A stretch of DNA of 64,000 bases, from positions 27,817,213-27,881,212 of the forward strand of contig NC_088717.1 of NCBI RefSeq assembly GCF_963576615.1. Reading direction: 5' to 3'. The position numbers and the translations under genes were made by a program. The stretch is from Watersipora subatra. Lineage: Eukaryota > Bryozoa > Gymnolaemata > Cheilostomatida > Watersiporidae. The notes below the pieces were generated by a model. That model saw nothing but the letters and a program-made list of their open reading frames with translations. It ran no database searches and had not been told where the DNA came from. Of this stretch, positions 46,682-64,000 are shown one piece after another. Position 1 is the stretch's first letter, and every line of letters starts with the position of its first letter.

Positions 46682-49154
46682 CAGGGGTGGGCAACCTTGT
46701 CAAGAAAAGGGCCATTTTGCAAAATGTAACTATTCTCGAGGGCCGCATCATACAACCCTGATTTGGTATTTTCTGTCTTTATTAAAATTTCATAAAGTAG
46801 CATACAATATACAACTTGAATACAATACAAGAATAAACGTGTATGTATTGGATTTATAAATGACAGCAGACAGTAGATAAAGTATGGAGATATGAAATAT
46901 TTTTATAATATTCTTAGTTAGTGAGAAGCTTGGTGTTGGATATTTTTAGCCAATTCGTTAATGTTAGGTTCTATTCTTGATGTGCACAGGCGCAAACTAT
47001 GCAGCAGATGACTGTCAGTCAGATTGCTTCTCAGTTTGCTTTTGATGTGCTTCATTTTGGAAAACAGTTGCTCACAGGTATATGCACTTCCAAACATGCA
47101 GACAAACCTTCTGGCAAACTGCTTTAAATTACAGTAATCTGCAGTTGGTAAGGACTTATAAATGTCAACTAGGTGCATCTCTTTGAAATTTTGGATGGGA
47201 ATGCCATCCTGTTGCAGCGCGTTCAGTTCAAGCTGGAGCTGGATAGCTGCTGAGCTTATCTCACAAGTACAAGGCAATAAAAAGATGGTCATTTCACTTC
47301 TGAGACTTCTGAACTTTGTAAAACGAGAGAAAATCTCCTCTCGAAGGACTGCCACTCTCTGACCATAGCTATCCAGGATCTCGTTGTTGCCATTAAAGGC
47401 AGATTCAAGTGTGGGAAAGTGATCAACTTTTTTTACGTAGACTTTGCTCATAGAGCTGAAGATCTCTTTCAAATTTTCGGAGGTGCTTAAACAGGTCATG
47501 TACCAACTTGTCTTGTCCTTGAAGCCTCACGTTGAGTTGAGATAATTTTTGAGAGATATGAATGCAAAGTCCATTTGCCAGAGAGGATCACACAGTTCTT
47601 GAGCCTCCTTTTGTTTCAACTGCAGAAATAAAATGATCTCATCTAGTAATAGCCAAAAACGTTGCAATGTTGATGCTCTGCTAAGCCAGCGAACCTCTGT
47701 AAAATAAACATCATCCCCAGACTAGCTGTCCAGGTGTCTCAAGAACTCCTGAAACTCTCTGTAGTTTAGTCCTCGTGAGCGTATGTAGTTTATTGTTTTT
47801 ACTACTACTGAGTTGACATGATCCATATTGATAATTTTTGTGCTCAGGTTCCCCTGGTGTCTGATGCAATGAACTGCAACAGCATCTGGCTGAAGTGCAC
47901 ATACTTTGGCTATAAAACCATTGTGACACCCTATCATGGATGGTGCACCATCTGTACACAGTGACACACATTTGCTGAAGTCCTCAATTCCCGTTTTCTG
48001 TAGTGTCGTCTGAACACTCAAATATATCTACACCTCTTGTAGTACCTTTCAACCTTTCATTACATTGAAATCCTTATCTACAGCTCGAATAAATACAGCC
48101 AGCTGTGCTGTGTCCCTGATATCTGTACTCTCATCAAATGCAAGTGAATAGCATTCAATATCACCCAGCTTCACCTTTAATTGATATGCTATGTCTGAGC
48201 CCATATCTTCTACTCGTCTGACTGTTGTGCGGCGTGAAAGAGATACATATATCTGAAAAACTTTTTAGCATTTGTGAGCACTTAACTTCAGCAAGTTTCA
48301 GTAAGCACTCTTTTACTATTTCACCATCAGAAAATGGCTTTTGGTGTTTGGTGAGAATCTTCGCAATCTCAAAGCTCACTATAGTACTGTCAATGTCAAC
48401 CTCACGTGATTGATTTAATACTTGCTGCTGCGCTTTCAGGCTTTTTGTCAACTTTTCTGTAAGTTGTATTTTCTCCTCTGTGTTGTATCTGCCATACTTT
48501 TCACCATGATTTGTTTCAAAATGTCTTCTAATGTTGTATTCCTTGGTTTGAGCTACTGATTTCTAGTAGATTAAATATACAGTCATGTTATGTACTGATG
48601 TAAACAAGAATTTATCCAGCCATTCAGTATTGAATTTCCTGTTTTTTTCAGCCACAGTTCTTTTTCTTTTAGTAGCCATGACTAGACAGCACTTAATTAT
48701 TAATCAACATTTAGGTAACTGTTAAAGTAAATTGACCAATAATGGGCAAGAACAAACACCAATCATCGAAAGGGAATGGCTATTAGTAAACAACTACATT
48801 ATTGCAGTGTATGCTATGTGTAAGACAAACCTGTAACTGTGATCTAAATACATGTATAAAAATATCACAGAACACGAATTGAATGATAAATAGATGGCAT
48901 CTTTTTAGTAAGTACATGTATGTACGTTATATAACACTACCTGCTAAAGTTTAAAGCCAACTGAAGATTTCAGTAGATGTGAGGGACACTACACTATGCT
49001 TTCAACAAAATCTCACCACTATTTAGCATTTTTTATATTTTGTGCATTGTACTCATTCAAACGCATCTATATATGCAAAATTCCTGGGAGGAGTTGAAGG
49101 GCCGCACAATAAATGGCAAAGGGCCACATGCGGGCCGCACGTTGCCCGCCCCTG
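46682..49154. mobile_element. Complete hAT transposon, 2.47 kb
   Basis: The termini are CAGGGGTGGGCAAC and GTTGCCCGCCCCTG (one mismatch). The flanking 8-mers ATCTACAG (46674-46681) and ATCTACAT (49155-49162) form an 8-bp target duplication with one difference. Subterminal GGGCCGC and GGGCCAC words match other hAT elements of the Charlie/ZBED type. The inside holds a decayed transposase on the minus strand. The right end lies about 95 bp before the first visible U2SURP exon. Confidence 0.92.
46918..48679 (-). pseudogene. hAT transposase related to GTF2IRD2/ZBED5/FAM200 type, frame-broken
   Basis: The reading starts near 48679 with MATKRKRTVAEKNRKFNTEW, followed by EYNIRRHFETNHGEKYG, the BED-finger-like N-terminus of this group. 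A stop interrupts before that block. Later parts shift frame: 48451-48161 (FSDGEIVKECLLKLAEV), 48021-47722 (CTDGAPSMIGCHNGF, the conserved transposase core) and 47499-46918 (TCEQLFSKMKHIKSKLRSNL, the C-terminal dimerisation motif). The domain order is complete but stops and shifts between blocks make it inactive. Confidence 0.9.
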
Positions 49155-49248
49155 ATCTACATAGTACTTCAAGTACAGTATTGTAACTGTTGCAGCTCAT
49201 GTGTGACTAGAATAGCTGGTGTTTATCAACCCATCAATGCGTCTACAG

Positions 49249-63980
<14,732 letters not shown>

Positions 63981-64000
63981 GTATGTGATGTTTATTAGAC

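Overview
The window looks like AT-rich nuclear DNA from a bilaterian animal, most likely a marine lophotrochozoan; this placement is an inference. Genes are split by GT-AG introns, the conserved proteins are animal-like, and transposons, palindromic MITEs and minisatellites fill the introns and spacers. No rRNA, CRISPR array, operon or prokaryotic feature was seen. Every multi-exon model was spliced by eye from reading frame, splice consensus and remembered family sequences.

Layout. 1-5.8 kb is repeat-rich: a THAP-domain gene fragment between long inverted repeats, a hAT transposase remnant with a small hAT-type MITE beside it, simple repeats and a 45-bp tandem repeat. 9.1-13.6 kb holds a probable small coiled-coil gene that I cannot name. 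15.8-16.5 kb is a 61-bp minisatellite carrying 23 perfect TGACGTCA (CRE/ATF) palindromes. 18.6-26.3 kb is a multi-exon gene with features of a Ulp1/SENP cysteine peptidase; one intron is almost filled by a decayed piggyBac element with intact TTAA target duplications. 25.3-25.9 and 27.8-29.6 kb are 67-bp and 68-bp satellites, the second with a 10-monomer higher-order duplication. 29.9-32.3 kb holds further coding exons, either a second gene or the 3' half of the same one.

32.3-43.3 kb is poor in genes. It contains a possible KDZ-transposase remnant, two large fold-back elements (one with a clean 9-bp duplication), two minus-strand exons of an unknown gene, and an inverted block of the 68-bp satellite around a hairpin MITE. 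43.36-45.44 kb is a complete three-exon LAMTOR4 gene (Ragulator subunit) whose second intron appears to be of GC-AG type. 46.68-49.15 kb is a complete but decayed hAT element.

49.25 kb to the right edge is the 5' half of U2SURP (SR140, a U2 snRNP-associated splicing factor). Five exons are clear, including a split RRM. Its introns carry a 57-bp minisatellite, a mariner-like element, hAT and Harbinger-like elements, and a pogo/Tigger-like element with a piggyBac-like element inserted in it. LAMTOR4 and U2SURP are ordinary housekeeping genes lying in the same direction; I see no functional link between neighbours.
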